DNA of 64,000 bases. Source: Rutpela maculata. Its lineage: Eukaryota > Arthropoda > Insecta > Coleoptera > Cerambycidae. The stretch is from assembly GCA_936432065.2 (NCBI GenBank), contig OW386285.2:101375869-101439868 (forward strand), read 5' to 3'. The translations under genes and the position numbers were made by a program. Below, piece by piece: positions 11,607-22,182 of the stretch. Each line of letters begins with the position of its first letter. Within the stretch, counting starts at the first letter, position 1. The notes beneath the pieces were generated by a model. It did not search any database. It was not told the origin of the DNA and saw only the letters and a list, made by a program, of their open reading frames with translations.

Positions 11607-11723
11607 CCGGTCTTCGAAGCGTGTCGCCCGGGTTGGCTCCGGCGGGTTATATCGCCTGTAGTCCCCCCTCAAGAAACATGTAATTCGGTTTGTAACCTGT
11701 TTATTTCTTCTTCTAAATAAATA
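11607..11723. mobile_element. Very short 5'-truncated retroelement insertion
   Basis: A GC-richer 117-bp block ending TTCTTCTTCTAAATAAATAA interrupts a tandem unit. It is flanked by AAAAC (11,602-11,606 and 11,724-11,728). Sister units near 12,318 and 12,836 read without it (CAAAACTGTTCTAACC-like at the first; CAAAACTGTCCTAACC at the second). A short 5'-truncated body with an A-rich 3' tail and small duplication suggests LINE-type target-primed insertion. Confidence 0.7.
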
Positions 11724-13242
11724 AAAACTGTTCTAACCTAATGCAGCGGCTCGTTTCTTATAGAAACTCTTGCCATTTAACCACGGAAAGCCGCACGTTT
11801 TACATTAGATACTGTCCTCATAAATTCTCATTGAGATAGTATAAGTAAATGTCTGGATTTACAAATAGATACTGTTTGAAATATTTGGTTGCTTTATTCT
11901 GATATAATTTTCATATTTAAATTAGATCCGAATGGATACTGATAAAGACTTATATAATTTACTATTGGCACAACAAATACATACTCGTAGAAACTGCTAT
12001 CATCAATCCTTTAGTAGTACGAAATATGTACCTGGAATTTCCACACGTAACATGTAGTGAACAATTTGTTACTGATCAAACATCATCACAATTATATTCG
12101 GAAAACAGCATAAATACTGTTAGAAATTGATCGCATATAATCCCATTCGAAGTGGTTAAACTTGTATTTGTAATTGCAGTTGAAAACTGACCTTTCTTTT
12201 TACCCATTCAAACATATGAAAACACATTTAATATATTACTGAAAAAAAAACATTAATACTCATAGAAACTGATCTCATAAATCCCTATTCAAACATTATA
12301 ATTTGTAATCTTCAATTGCAAATCAAAACTGTTCTAACCTAATGCAGCTCGTTTCTTATAGAAACACTTGCCATTTAACCACGGAAAGCCGTACGTTTTA
12401 CATTAGATACTGTTCTCATAAATTCTCATTGAGATAGTATAAGTAAATGTAAAGACTTATATAATTTACTAGAGGAACAACAAATAGATACTCGTAGAAA
12501 CTGCTCTCATCAATCCTTTTGAAGGAATACTAAATGTGTACTTGGAATTTCCGACCATATCAGAACAAGTAGTGAACAATTTGTTACTGATTAAACCTCA
12601 TCACAATTATATTCGGAAAACAGCATAAATACTTTTAGAAATTAATCGCATATAACCCCATTCAAAGTGATTAAACTTGTATTTGTAATTGCAGTTGAAA
12701 ACTGACCTTTCTTTTTACCCATTCAAACAAATGAAAACACATTTAATATATTACTGAAAAAAAAACATTAATACTCATAGAAACTGATCTCATAAATCCC
12801 TATTCAAACATTATAATTAGTAACCTTCAATTGCAAGTCAAAACTGTCCTAACCTAATGCAGCTCGTTTCTTATAGAAACACTTGCCATTTAACCACGGA
12901 AAGCCGCACGTTTTACCTTAGATACTGTTCTCATAAATTCTCATTGATGTGGTATAAGCAAATGTTTGCTGCTCCATTCTGGTAGAAACTGATAGAAATT
13001 TCAGCAGCAGCTTTACTCCAGGCTCCAGTAGAGGGAGCTGTATACGTGTCGCTAATTCATATCTACTCTAATGTGACCTAAGGAACTGACGTGTGTTTGT
13101 TAAATTAAAAGTAAAGCAGTCTCTTTCACTGCCAACTCATTCATTGCTTCTAGGCTAGAACAAGAACACCCGAGGAAATAAGGACTTTGCAGTATTTTGT
13201 GTTTACCACAATATTAGTATTTCTATTTGAAATATGCAATTT

Positions 13243-13420
13243 AAACTGTACATTTGTCGGCATGCATATCCAAATTAATACTAATAAAAAAGCAAAATGG
13301 AAGTTTACAATAAAAATACATCTGTAAAATATACAATTGGAACTGTACATTTGTTGACATGTATATCCACATTAATACTAATAAAAAGACAATGTTGAAA
13401 TTTACAATAAAAACATGTTG
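13243..13420. repeat. ~98-bp tandem duplication
   Basis: AACTGTACATTTGT-C/T-G followed by ATATCCANATTAATACTAAT occurs near 13,243 and again near 13,341; a decayed third copy starts near 13,570. It lies inside the foldback element, distal to the main array. Confidence 0.65.
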
Positions 13421-13797
13421 ATAAATGGTGTGTTATATACGATAGATACTGGAGAAAGGACGGACTGGACTCTTATGATATTACTTATAGAAAAGTTAGA
13501 ATCTCTTTAAAGTTGTATCTGTAATTCCATATGTTTACAGATATAAGGGCAAGGGTGCATTTGCAGACACTAAACTGTAGATTTGTTGATGTATATTTCA
13601 TATAAGTACTCATGAAAGGGCAACATGATAATTCCAAATAGCTCATTCGGAATTACTGTTTCATAACCGATTTAAAACTTAATACAACAGATAAAATCCT
13701 GTCCTGTATAATAATAATATAACTTATAGGAACGATAAAACCGCATCACTTTTTTTTTATAAGTTTCTATGTGGAATTTTTGACAGGGATAGTATAT

Positions 13798-14075
13798 CCC
13801 TGCTGAACAACTTTTGTAGGAAAATATATGTAATTTTTCTGCACAAATTGGCAATTTCTCTGGTAACAAAACACCCTACAAAATATATTAATATTAAATT
13901 AAACAACTTAAATTGCTCATATTCACATACCTGTCTGCTCTGTTAGCATCCCATCTTGTCCATGTATGACCATGTCACCAAAATATGTCTCTGAACCTTA
14001 TCGTAGCATATTGTAGTATAAATTTTCACTTGATGGTTTGGCTGTGCGGGCAGGAAAGGTTTTTTGTAGTCTGTT
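13798..14075. other. Spacer between two mobile elements
   Basis: AT-rich, no gene recognised. Confidence 0.4.
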
Positions 14076-15313
14076 CCCAAGCAGCATTCAAAGTGATGGG
14101 AACTGGCATCTGAGGCATCGGAACTTTAATATAGTAGGAATAACTGTTATAACTGTTACTAATTTTGCGACTTCAGAGTAATATTCACTTTGTGGTATGC
14201 ATTTGTAGTGACAATTAAGTAGATTCTACTGAATTTAGGCACTGTATAGTTATAACACTTTCAAGTAACTGCTGGAGAATCTGCAACGTCGCGGATACTA
14301 CTCTACATTACTTTGAAGCATCCTCAACTGCAAAGTGAAAATTGGTAGTAATGCCGACTGCACAGCTTTACCAAAGGACCACTTGAAAGTAGTCTAACTT
14401 ATTAGTGACATCTCGAGTAAAAATGAGGTTATTTCTACGAACATAGGGGCTTTAAAGTTATCTTTACTACTCCCCACTAATTGAAAATGACTTAAAAGTT
14501 ACATATACCTTGAAAATCTACTATAGAGTAATATTAACTTTTAAGACAATTTATATAATTATTGGCATTGAATAAAATGGCGGCATCTGAAATGCTCAGT
14601 GAAAGCGAAATAAAGTTTATCAGCACTCATCCACGTTTTATAGAAAACTGAAGAAACAGTTAAACAGTAGTAGAGAAATAGTGATTCTTCAGAATATGAT
14701 GCAAACATAGATTATTTCGCCACAGCAAAACCATCATCTTTGGCAACAAATGCAAAAGTGCTCCCATCAACACAAGAAGAGTAATCGAAAACTATAACAG
14801 TTGTAGTGATTAATGATACTGTGTACTGCTCGAAAATTACAACTTGTCTTTAACACACAGATTGACCCATATTTCAGTTAGTGATCCACTGAGCATATTA
14901 AATGAATTTGCCGATTAAAAACTCCAAATTTAATAAATATTGTGTCGATGGGGAACGGACAATGTCGGTATAACGGCATAAGACATTATTTATGTACAAT
15001 AAATTGAATTGAATGAAATTAAATGTAAACTGATCACTAAATAAATATGAAAACTGTTGATGTATTTTTTCCATTATTACTCACCTTACGTTAATAAATA
15101 TATTTATCCAACACTTTCATATAAAGTGATCTTTATTGATAAGACTTTGAAGGTATAAAGTGACCCATAAGTCACTAGTGAGATAAAGTAGTAAGCTAAA
15201 GTGAGGTAAAGTGATTTAGTCACTAAAGAGTAATTTTAATATAAAATAAAGTCCAAGGAATTTATTTATTGTCTCCATTATATGGAAAATTAACAAAACA
15301 AAGAATCCATGCA

Positions 15314-16071
15314 CTAACACTTATTTATATTTATGTTAACATTTATTGTCATCATATTCGATTTTTCACAAAGAAAACTGCTCTTCTGTACACAATTTTT
15401 CTCTATACTAGTAACGACGTCTGTATTGCCTGACTCGTGCTGCTCTCCCTGAATTTTTTTAGCAATAACAATCTTGTTGAGACTGAATCTTCCAAATAAC
15501 CCTCCGCCACGGTGGATGATTTCCACACACTGTGACGTTTAAGGGTAGTAATGTCACCCCCAGCATTGGCCAAGAGTTGATGAGGAACGGCGCATGCTAT
15601 GGCCAGTATACAAATCTGCATCAGGCAATTGCAAATAATCAGCTGCAATTCTTGGAATTTTTGAGAGCTTATTTAATCCAACGCATTGGACAGTGCACTT
15701 TCTCTTTTGAAAATTTACGAAAAATCTTTTGTGAGACACATTTTGCGGTCTTAAAGACATATTTCCTAATCGAATCAAGTGGGTTCACCGAAAATCATTC
15801 ATTTAAAACTGTGAAACTTCTTGATTTATTCGTCTTGGTATCTGGTATGGATATATATAGATATTATTCTTTATCTCATATCTTCGACGCTTAAGAAGGT
15901 CAGTTCACCACAACGCAGGCACCGCAAACTCCCAATATCAATGCAACCTAAAAAACCCAAACATTTAAATAGGTATATAAAAGCAAGATTATAAAAAACA
16001 CCTACCTCTGACATAAGATGCTCACCGTCAGGGGCATCCATCAAATATTGTTCGATATGTGCTCTTTCCAA
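15314..16071 (-). pseudogene. Crypton-like tyrosine recombinase, decayed
   Basis: Reading leftward, HIEQYLMDAPDGEHLMSEV lies in an exon ending at a GTAGGT donor. A 58-bp intron (15,948-16,005, ending TTTTTTAG) follows, then VALILGVCGA and the catalytic-Arg block RCGELTFLSVEDM (near 15,913). Next are IPDTKTNKSRSFTVLNE, RFFVNFQKRKCT, LYTGHSMRRSSST (HxxR-type, near 15,590), LLANAGGDITTLKRH, WKSSTVAEGYLED (catalytic Tyr near 15,500) and NKIVIAKKI. The R...HxxR...Y order identifies a tyrosine recombinase of the kind carried by Crypton elements and relatives in insects. Several single-base frameshifts (after GVCGA, after RRSSST, after EDSVS) plus an in-frame stop mean the copy is dead. The N-terminal core-binding region is not recognisable here; a candidate piece from another copy is at 59,940-60,170. 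Confidence 0.85.
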
Positions 16072-16406
16072 ATAATATCAGATAATAAAAAGTACTTAAA
16101 AAGTATAATAATTGTTATTTTTAATAATCCACATATTCCCATCGCACACAGTGACAGTGACACTTTAACAGTTATTACTGCGTTGACAATTAAAAAAAAA
16201 ATTACCTATATCGATTCTGCCAATTCTACCAACATGAAAATAAGTTGATAGCAACAGTTACTAAGATCTTATAGCGTCATTGGTCCCATTTGCTACATCT
16301 AGGTAAATATAACTACACAGTGAAATTGTTGCAGTTGCCGTCACCACTTTTAAAGTAACAACAACTATAACGTTGGCATCTGCTACTTTATAGTAAATGT
16401 AAAGTA

Positions 16407-16793
16407 GTATTACTATGAGAAGATGCCAGCAAAAAATATGCGCAGAAACGAGTTTGTGCGCTCCATCATTCTAAGCCAATGAGAAAGAATTACGTGACAT
16501 TCAATGTCATCACCAGTGGCGGCGGTGCCCTGCAGTAGAGCGGCGGTGACGGTAATAATAATAATAAAACAACTTTATTAGGCAAAGTTTAGTAGAACTT
16601 ACTATTCTTACACTTCTCCTGAACAAAGGTTACTCGTAACAGTTGGCAAGTTTTAATCTACTCCATTTTCACAGTTCCTTGACCGCGAAACTTTTATTGC
16701 AATTACACATCTCTATACCCCAGATAAAGCTATGCCACTGGTAAAAATATTCGCGCATTTTGGCTCCGCCCTGGCATCTTCTCATAGTAATAC
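16407..16793. mobile_element. 387-bp MITE with TA duplication
   Basis: Terminal inverted repeats GTATTACTATGAGAAGATGC / GCATCTTCTCATAGTAATAC (pairing extends to 23 bp) are flanked by TA on both sides (16,405-16,406 and 16,794-16,795). Short TIRs with a TA target suggest mobilisation by a Tc1/mariner-like transposase. The interior is non-coding and includes (AAT)n-like sequence near 16,555. Confidence 0.8.
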
Positions 16794-17339
16794 TAGTCTA
16801 ACATGTAGGGAAATAATTTTGGTTTTTTCAACCTCTAAGTTACTGCAATTAAAATCGTCATTTTTCTGTTGTTGAATGAAGACGCCATATTGACACGGAT
16901 AAAAATATAATTCAATAAAAAATTTCTTTTTATTATAGTCATTTACAAATATGTTTTCTAAATAGATTATTACTTTATAATATATAAAATTTAAAAAAAA
17001 ACGTTTTCCATAAAAAATTTTGCAGTTTTGCTTGTACACATAATTTTTGCAAAAAAATTTTTTTCCGAAAAAACCATTTTCTCGAGGGGGCGTCTTTTTT
17101 ATCGAAGCATCATGATAACATTTTACAGAAAACAAGTGTGTGGTTTTAATATCCACACCCAGGGTAAATGCAAAACATCATGATTTATAATATATGCTTA
17201 TGCATGTTGTATATAATCACCGTAACTTGGACCTTGGACATATCAAGTGCTTAAACTCACTAAGTCATTAATTTGCTATTCGAATAACAGAGAGTCAAAT
17301 ATATAGTTTGCGCTCTCATTTCGGTCAGCTGAGCTGTTC

Positions 17340-17576
17340 CAAAAGTTAGTCATTTCTACTACTTGGTTACGTCCCGTTTACGTAATAACCTATTCTTCAA
17401 CACGGTAATGGTAGAAGTACCGGAATAGTAATTTGCTACGTAATTATTATTCCCCATTTTGGTGAATACTTGGTAGAAGGATGGTTCCCATTACGTAACA
17501 GTCCTTAGTTGCGGAAACCTTTAAAGTTCCCCTAATGGCAACTATTACGTAGAAACTACTAAAATTGCTGCTTGGG
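17340..17576. repeat. Subterminal TTACGTA motif cluster
   Basis: Within the right end of the CCCAAGCAGCA element, GTTACGTCC, TTTACGTAAT, GCTACGTAAT, ATTACGTAAC and ATTACGTAGA are spaced irregularly over ~200 bp. Repeated subterminal motifs are typical binding sites for element-encoded proteins; that role here is inference. Confidence 0.5.
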
Positions 17577-17727
17577 TTTGGTATTGTTTCCTTTAGTTGT
17601 GTCTATTCTAAAGTCAGGACTAGTAGATAATGAGTTATAATCATGCGGAAATGTCTAAAATTGGAAAAATAAAATATGAGGTTATGTAGGAAAATATTTT
17701 CAAAATCAATTATCCCTATAATAGCGC

Positions 17728-17935
17728 ACGATGCCTGACGTCCGTTTTATGTCCATTTAATGTACTGACGTCCATGGACATAATTGGACGTCCACCGGAC
17801 GTTTATCATCGGATTTTCCTTGACATTGTACGGAATGGAGGTCCTCTCAATGTCCATTTTATATGTACGGGAAGTATGTACATTTTATGTCCATATAGGG
17901 ACAGGAGATGGACGTCCATTTCTCGTCCGTTGATT
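17728..17935. repeat. GGACGTCC-rich repeat
   Basis: At least four copies of GACGTCC(A/G), interspersed with TATGTCCAT, occupy ~200 bp (GACGTCCGTTTTATGTCC, GGACGTCCACCGGACG, GGACGTCCATTTCTCGTCC). GGACGTCC is itself palindromic. It is probably a non-coding repeat family; no ends or duplication were identified. Confidence 0.5.
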
Positions 17936-18108
17936 TAAATATTATATTTTTGTAATAAATAATAACACTATTCTACAGCCTACATGTATTGGAAGTAAAA
18001 ATAGCAAATTCTTAATAACTTCGTCGTGCTAAATAACAATATAAAAAGCAAAAGTTCAAGTTGGCTCTGGTTTTCCCAATACAGGTAATAAAGTGTAACG
18101 CAGATATA

Positions 18109-18255
18109 GGGCTCTACAGACGATCCAGCTGCTGGGACCCGACATTGTCGGTACGCTTTGAAGATAATTAGAATTCCAGCGGACCAGTTCACTTTTACGA
18201 CTGAGTTCAAAGCATGCCGACAAGGCTGGCTCCCTGTCGCTGGATCGTAGACCCC
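18109..18255. mobile_element. Short foldback MITE, ~147 bp
   Basis: GGGCTCTACAGACGATCCAGC-like left end pairs with GCTGGATCG-TAGACCCC on the right; inner GACATTGTCGG and CCGACAAGG arms also pair. Non-coding. Confidence 0.6.
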
Positions 18256-18570
18256 TTACAAACCCTAGTTTATGCGGGCGGTCCTATCACAAACAACAGG
18301 TAGAATTAGAATTCTACTAAAAATAGACATACTATAACTACCTACCTCTTTATTTGTCGCTAAAACTAATATTCATTCTTAGGTAGTCGTATTTGTAACT
18401 TGTGCATGATAAGCGTTCATTTTCGAAAGTAAATAGTGCTATTTTGAAAGATTGTGTAAATACACCTAACAACTTTTGTCATATTTGTGGTGAAGTGACT
18501 TTTGCACATCAAAAACGTAATTTTACTCCCAAAATTAAGAAGTCGTACCAGTTGTATTTTGGCTGTACAA

Positions 18571-20435
18571 TTGGGTTGTTGCACTAAGTTAAAATTTGAG
18601 GAGAATCTATGTTAAACAATAACAATTATTCATAAAAAATCATTAGAAACATGTAGAAGTCGAAAAGAAAGTCTTATAATATTATAATATTAATTACAAA
18701 AATACATGCATTTAAAACGGAGATGACATAATAACGGCAGTCTGTAGAGAAGTTAGTTATAAATCGACGAGAAACGGGTACTAATTTAGAAACTCGCTGA
18801 TAGCGACGGAGAAAAAAGACAATCACGACAGTTTAATCTGACATTATATTTAACGTCAAATTCAACTGACGTTCATAGATTACAATTCGGTATAGTGTTT
18901 AACAGCATCTAGTTATGGATAAATATAAGTACAGATAGTGTTTTCTGCCGTACTGTGTAAATAATATCACCAATTCACCAGAAAAACTGTTGTGTTCCAA
19001 TAATAAACGCTGAACGTAATAATGAATGATTCAAAGCCACCAGAGAAGGACCAAGTCCTCATATTGTGAAGACCATTTCAATGTCAAGTAAAGTAACAAA
19101 TTACAATGTATTCTAAGCGTTTTATTTGTGGTAAGTGGTATCTTAATGTAGGAATTTGATTTTTAATATGGGTTTATGTTGTAGGAAAAACGGCCGCATT
19201 ACAAGGCTTGTGTGGCGTTCTAGCTGTTACAAATTTAAATTACCCGCCAAACTGGTGGATAAAACGGTATATTACTGTATTCTTAACGGCTCTAGATTAG
19301 AATGTTATTCATGCTTTGACTTCCTAAAAGGAGGGAAATGGCTTTAATCTGCTTTTATGTATTTTACTAGTTTATGTTGGAATAAAGTGCAGTTGTTTTT
19401 GTTAGCTATTGATTATTTATGAAGCTCCCTAGACGCCCCATAATACTAGGACGATCAATAAATTAAGAAAGGAAATTTAAAAACTCGCCGTTGAAAAACT
19501 ATATGAAACAAACTGTGAAAGTCGTCTAAAGTCGGTGAACACAATCAGTCGGAAATGGCTACGAATGCGTTGGATTGTAGTTATAAATGCTCTTTGAATT
19601 ATGTGTGTTATAAATACATATCATTGTTTATTGCTTAGATAGATACTAGCATAAAGTACTTACCTACCTATTTATTATTTTTTGTTATAGGTAATACAGA
19701 CCTTTCTTGATATCTTCGTAAGTCTCATTCTGACTCTTCTTAGAAGTGAGTATCAATGGATAATAAATAATTTCTTTAGTAGATAAACCCATTTTGTTGT
19801 TTTCAGTTAGATACGCATGTATATAGTTAATAGGAAATAAAACAATGAAAAGGAAATATTTAATAAAATTCATCTAAATTAAATATTAGACATATTATGT
19901 AATATTAATAAGATAAGATAAAGGAAGATCTTGCAGAACTTACAATAGTATGTAAGTACCGTCTATAGCAGCTGTAACGTAAGTACCATGCAGCTTTTGC
20001 ACTTCCAACCATTGCAATGTCAAAACGATCGTCTCTTTTTAAAAATTCGCTGACCATAAATATATCTACCGCAAGTAGAATGTCAGAATTAGCTTTTACA
20101 GATATACTGCTTTAGTCGTTTTGTAAAAAAATATTAACAATAACTGCAAACATCAATCACTGCTAGCTAAACGTCAATTTACTTTTGACATATGAGGTTA
20201 TTTTCTTTCTTGTCAGCAATGTCAACTTATTCGTCTTCATCTGTTCTGCTTATAAGTTCACATCTAACTGCCGTTATGATGTCACTACCGTTTTCGCGGC
20301 ACATTCAAATAGTCGAAGTTTAACAATTTTTTAAAATATGTTGCGCTAAGAATTTTTCTTCCAAATTAAATATATAACTAAATTAAGTCCTCCACTACCA
20401 TATTTCACCATTTTTGAAAATTCGTCAACAACCCA
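18571..20435. mobile_element. Insertion within the repeat-protein pseudogene
   Basis: Between codons for FGCTIG and DEDKKW lies ~1.87 kb bounded by TTGGGTTGTTG on the left and CAACAACCCAA on the right. Removing it rejoins conserved protein sequence. It contains a THAP-like fragment (18,915-19,090) and otherwise AT-rich DNA. The GGTTGTTGCACTAAGTT left end resembles mariner ends, but the THAP fragment points elsewhere. The exact duplication could not be resolved because GGG/CCC and AAT flank both ends. Confidence 0.6.
18915..19090 (+). pseudogene. THAP-domain-like fragment
   Basis: Across small frame breaks the translation reads MDKYKYR (stop) CFLPYCVNNITNSPEKLLC, then SKPPEKTKSSYCEDHFNVK. The C-x4-C, the TP/SPEKL segment and the terminal CEDHF match the C2CH zinc module of THAP domains, DNA-binding domains of P-element-type transposases and derived proteins. 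It is interrupted by a stop and frame changes; the rest of a transposase is not recognisable. Confidence 0.5.
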
Positions 20436-21959
20436 ATGGAGATGAAGACAAAAAATGGGCACCTCATATATGTTGCAGCAATTGTGCAAACAATCTTTGC
20501 AGTTAGCTAAGTGGAAGAGGACGTTCAATGGCTTTTGCTGTGCCCATGATCTGGCGAGAACCTACAGATCATATTACCGATTGTTATTTTTGCGTGATAC
20601 CTCCTATTAGACAGGGTATTAACAAGAAAAAAAGGATGGTAATACAATACCCCAATTTACCATCTGCCATTCGCCCGGTTCTCCGTAGTGATGAACTACC
20701 TATTCCCAATCCACCACAAGAATACAGCCTTGATTCTGACGAAGAATCGGATGATAATGTATATGACGATTTGGTCCAGCCATCAACATCACAAGATCCC
20801 GATTTCTCTGCCGAAGTGTCCGGTGAACCACACAAAATTAATCAACTCGAATTAAGTGATCTTATAAGAGACCTTGATCTGTCCAACGTAAAAGCGGAGC
20901 TTTTGGCATCTCGATTACAACAATGGAATTTACTACAAGAAATGTTAAAGTTTCCACGTATCGAAGTCGTCAAAAAGATCTTATACCTTTTTTCAAAATG
21001 GAGAATGACTTGGTTGCCTGCAAGGACATTGACGGTTTAATAAGTGCTTTACACATTCCCCATGATCCTAGTGACTGGAGACATTTTATTGACGCCTCGA
21101 AACTTAGTCTAAAAGCTGTGTGTTACTCCACAATGGAAATAAATTGCCATCAATTCCAATCGCTCATGCTGTCCACATGGAGGAAAATTACAGTAACATG
21201 AATGTGTTGTTACAAACTATAGAATATAACAAGTATAGGTGGAAGATTTGTGCAGACTTAAAAGTGATAGCTATCTTCTTGGTATGCAGCAAGGGTATAC
21301 CAAATATTGCTGTTTTTTTTGTGAGTGGGGCAGTCGAGCGCGATTAGAACATTACAAAAGAAATATTTGGCCACCAAGACTGCGTTTTGAACCAGGAGGA
21401 AAAAATGTTGCTAACATTCCATTGGTTGATTCACAAAAGGTAATAATACTACCACCACTCCACATAAAACTGGGGCTTATGAAAAACTTGGTAAAAGCTG
21501 TGGACAAAGAAGGACGTGCTTTCAGTTATTTAAAACAAAAATTTCCCAGACTTAAGCGAAAATTAAAGAGGGAATCAAGAACCTTTTCAAAGATGTTGAA
21601 TTTGACAACATTCTAGAAGGTAATGAAAAAGCAGCTTGGAATTCCTTTAAAATGGTAGCAACACTGTTTCTCGGTAACAAAAGAGCAGAAAACTATAGAG
21701 ACCTTGTTGGGAATCTTCTTCCTTGCTACCAGAAATTAGGATGCAATATGTCATTAAAAGTTCACTTTCTACATTCACACCTAGATTACTTCCCAGAAAA
21801 CTATGGTGCAGTAAGTGATGAGCATGGAGAGAGGTTCCACCAGGATATTATTCAAAATATGGAAAAAAGATATCAGGGCAAAATGGACTTCTGCGATGTT
21901 GGCAGACTACTGTTGCTCCAGAAGTAACTTATAAGAGACGGGCTAAGAAGCGCAAGAAG

Positions 21960-22182
21960 AATAATTAATTTTCTGATTAAAGGGCTTGTATTCTAATTAA
22001 ATATATAGTATATAACATGTAACAAATATTTTTTCGCATGATGTATTTAATTGCTTTTTTTATTAAAATTATACCATAATATGTGAGTTAGGTCAGTTAT
22101 TACAATTTTCAGAGCCAACAATTTTTTTTATGACTATGTTAGACGTAGCTGGGACCAAAACAATGCAAATAAGTGGTTTTGG
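21960..22182. other. AT-rich spacer
   Basis: No gene or repeat recognised; base composition changes abruptly to GC-richer LINE sequence to the right. Confidence 0.4.

Larger units (their letters stand above)
9840..12960. repeat. Higher-order tandem array in inverted arms
   Basis: On the left arm, units marked by ATGAGANCAGTTTCTANGAG-like sequence begin near 10,033, 10,174, 10,317 and 10,458: spacings of ~141-143 bp with diverged sequence. In the right arm groups of these units recur as near-identical blocks: the block start near 10,940, 11,523, 12,246 and 12,764 (CATTAATACTCATAGAAACT, inverted orientation), i.e. steps of ~583, 723 and 518 bp. So diverged monomers were first amplified, then multi-monomer blocks were duplicated more recently. 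Insertions at 10,655 and 11,607 lengthen some steps. Confidence 0.8.
9817..13790. mobile_element. Large foldback element with tandem-repeat arms, 3,974 bp
   Basis: The terminal inverted repeat is ATCCCTGTCAAAAA on the left and TTTTTGACAGGGAT on the right. Both ends are flanked by AGTATAT (9,810-9,816 and 13,791-13,797), a perfect 7-bp target duplication. Inside, two oppositely oriented arrays of a ~141-bp repeat meet at a palindromic centre near 10,922; the right array is about twice as long. No transposase was found. Long inverted arms built of tandem repeats are the defining feature of foldback (FB/Galileo-like) elements, and a 7-bp duplication is compatible with the P/Galileo group. That classification is inference. 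Confidence 0.85.
14076..17576. mobile_element. Element ending in CCCAAGCAGCA with a tyrosine recombinase remnant
   Basis: The left end CCCAAGCAGCA (14,076) and right end TGCTGCTTGGG (to 17,576) are inverted; beyond these 11 bases the arms differ. The interior carries subterminal GTTACTTTA/AAAGTNAC-type motifs on the left and TTACGTA motifs on the right, a broken recombinase gene (15,314-16,071) and a later MITE (16,407-16,793). No target duplication was evident, so it is uncertain whether the two ends belong to one element or to two relatives. Confidence 0.5.
18402..21927 (+). pseudogene. Multicopy insect repeat-encoded protein, frameshifted and split
   Basis: The N-terminal piece (18,402-18,570) carries KDCVNTPNNFCHICGEVTF and KKSYQLYFGCTIG. 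After an insertion (18,571-20,435) the same frame logic resumes with DEDKKWAPHICCSNCANNLC, an in-frame stop near 20,500, then MAFAVPMIWREPTDH, CYFC and YPNLPSAIRPV. An acidic/serine linker (20,720-20,830) and LSDLIRDLDLSNVKAELLAS follow. Later frames give WRHFIDASKLSLKAV, LLHNGNKLPSIPIAHAVHME, WKICADLKV, YTKYCCFFCEW, LPPLHIKLGLMKNLVKAVDK, SLKVHFLHSHLDYFPEN and VSDEHGERFHQDI. Paired Cys motifs suggest zinc binding. I recognise this as a family present in many copies in arthropod genomes, probably of mobile-element origin, but its mechanism is unknown to me. At least five frameshifts and a stop make it inactive. Confidence 0.75.

Noticed and set aside
13243..13420. Regularly spaced repeats considered as a CRISPR array
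   Set aside because: Only two to three ~98-bp tandem units without spacers, in a eukaryotic transposon.
14578..14665. Possible N-terminus MAASEMLSESEIKFISTHPR
   Set aside because: Starts well but is followed by several stops and matches no family I recognise; kept only as part of the enclosing element.
16782..17156. Minus-strand 124-codon frame rich in Phe/Lys/Tyr
   Set aside because: Composition is that of AT-rich DNA, the frame starts inside a MITE, and no domain or splice context is visible.
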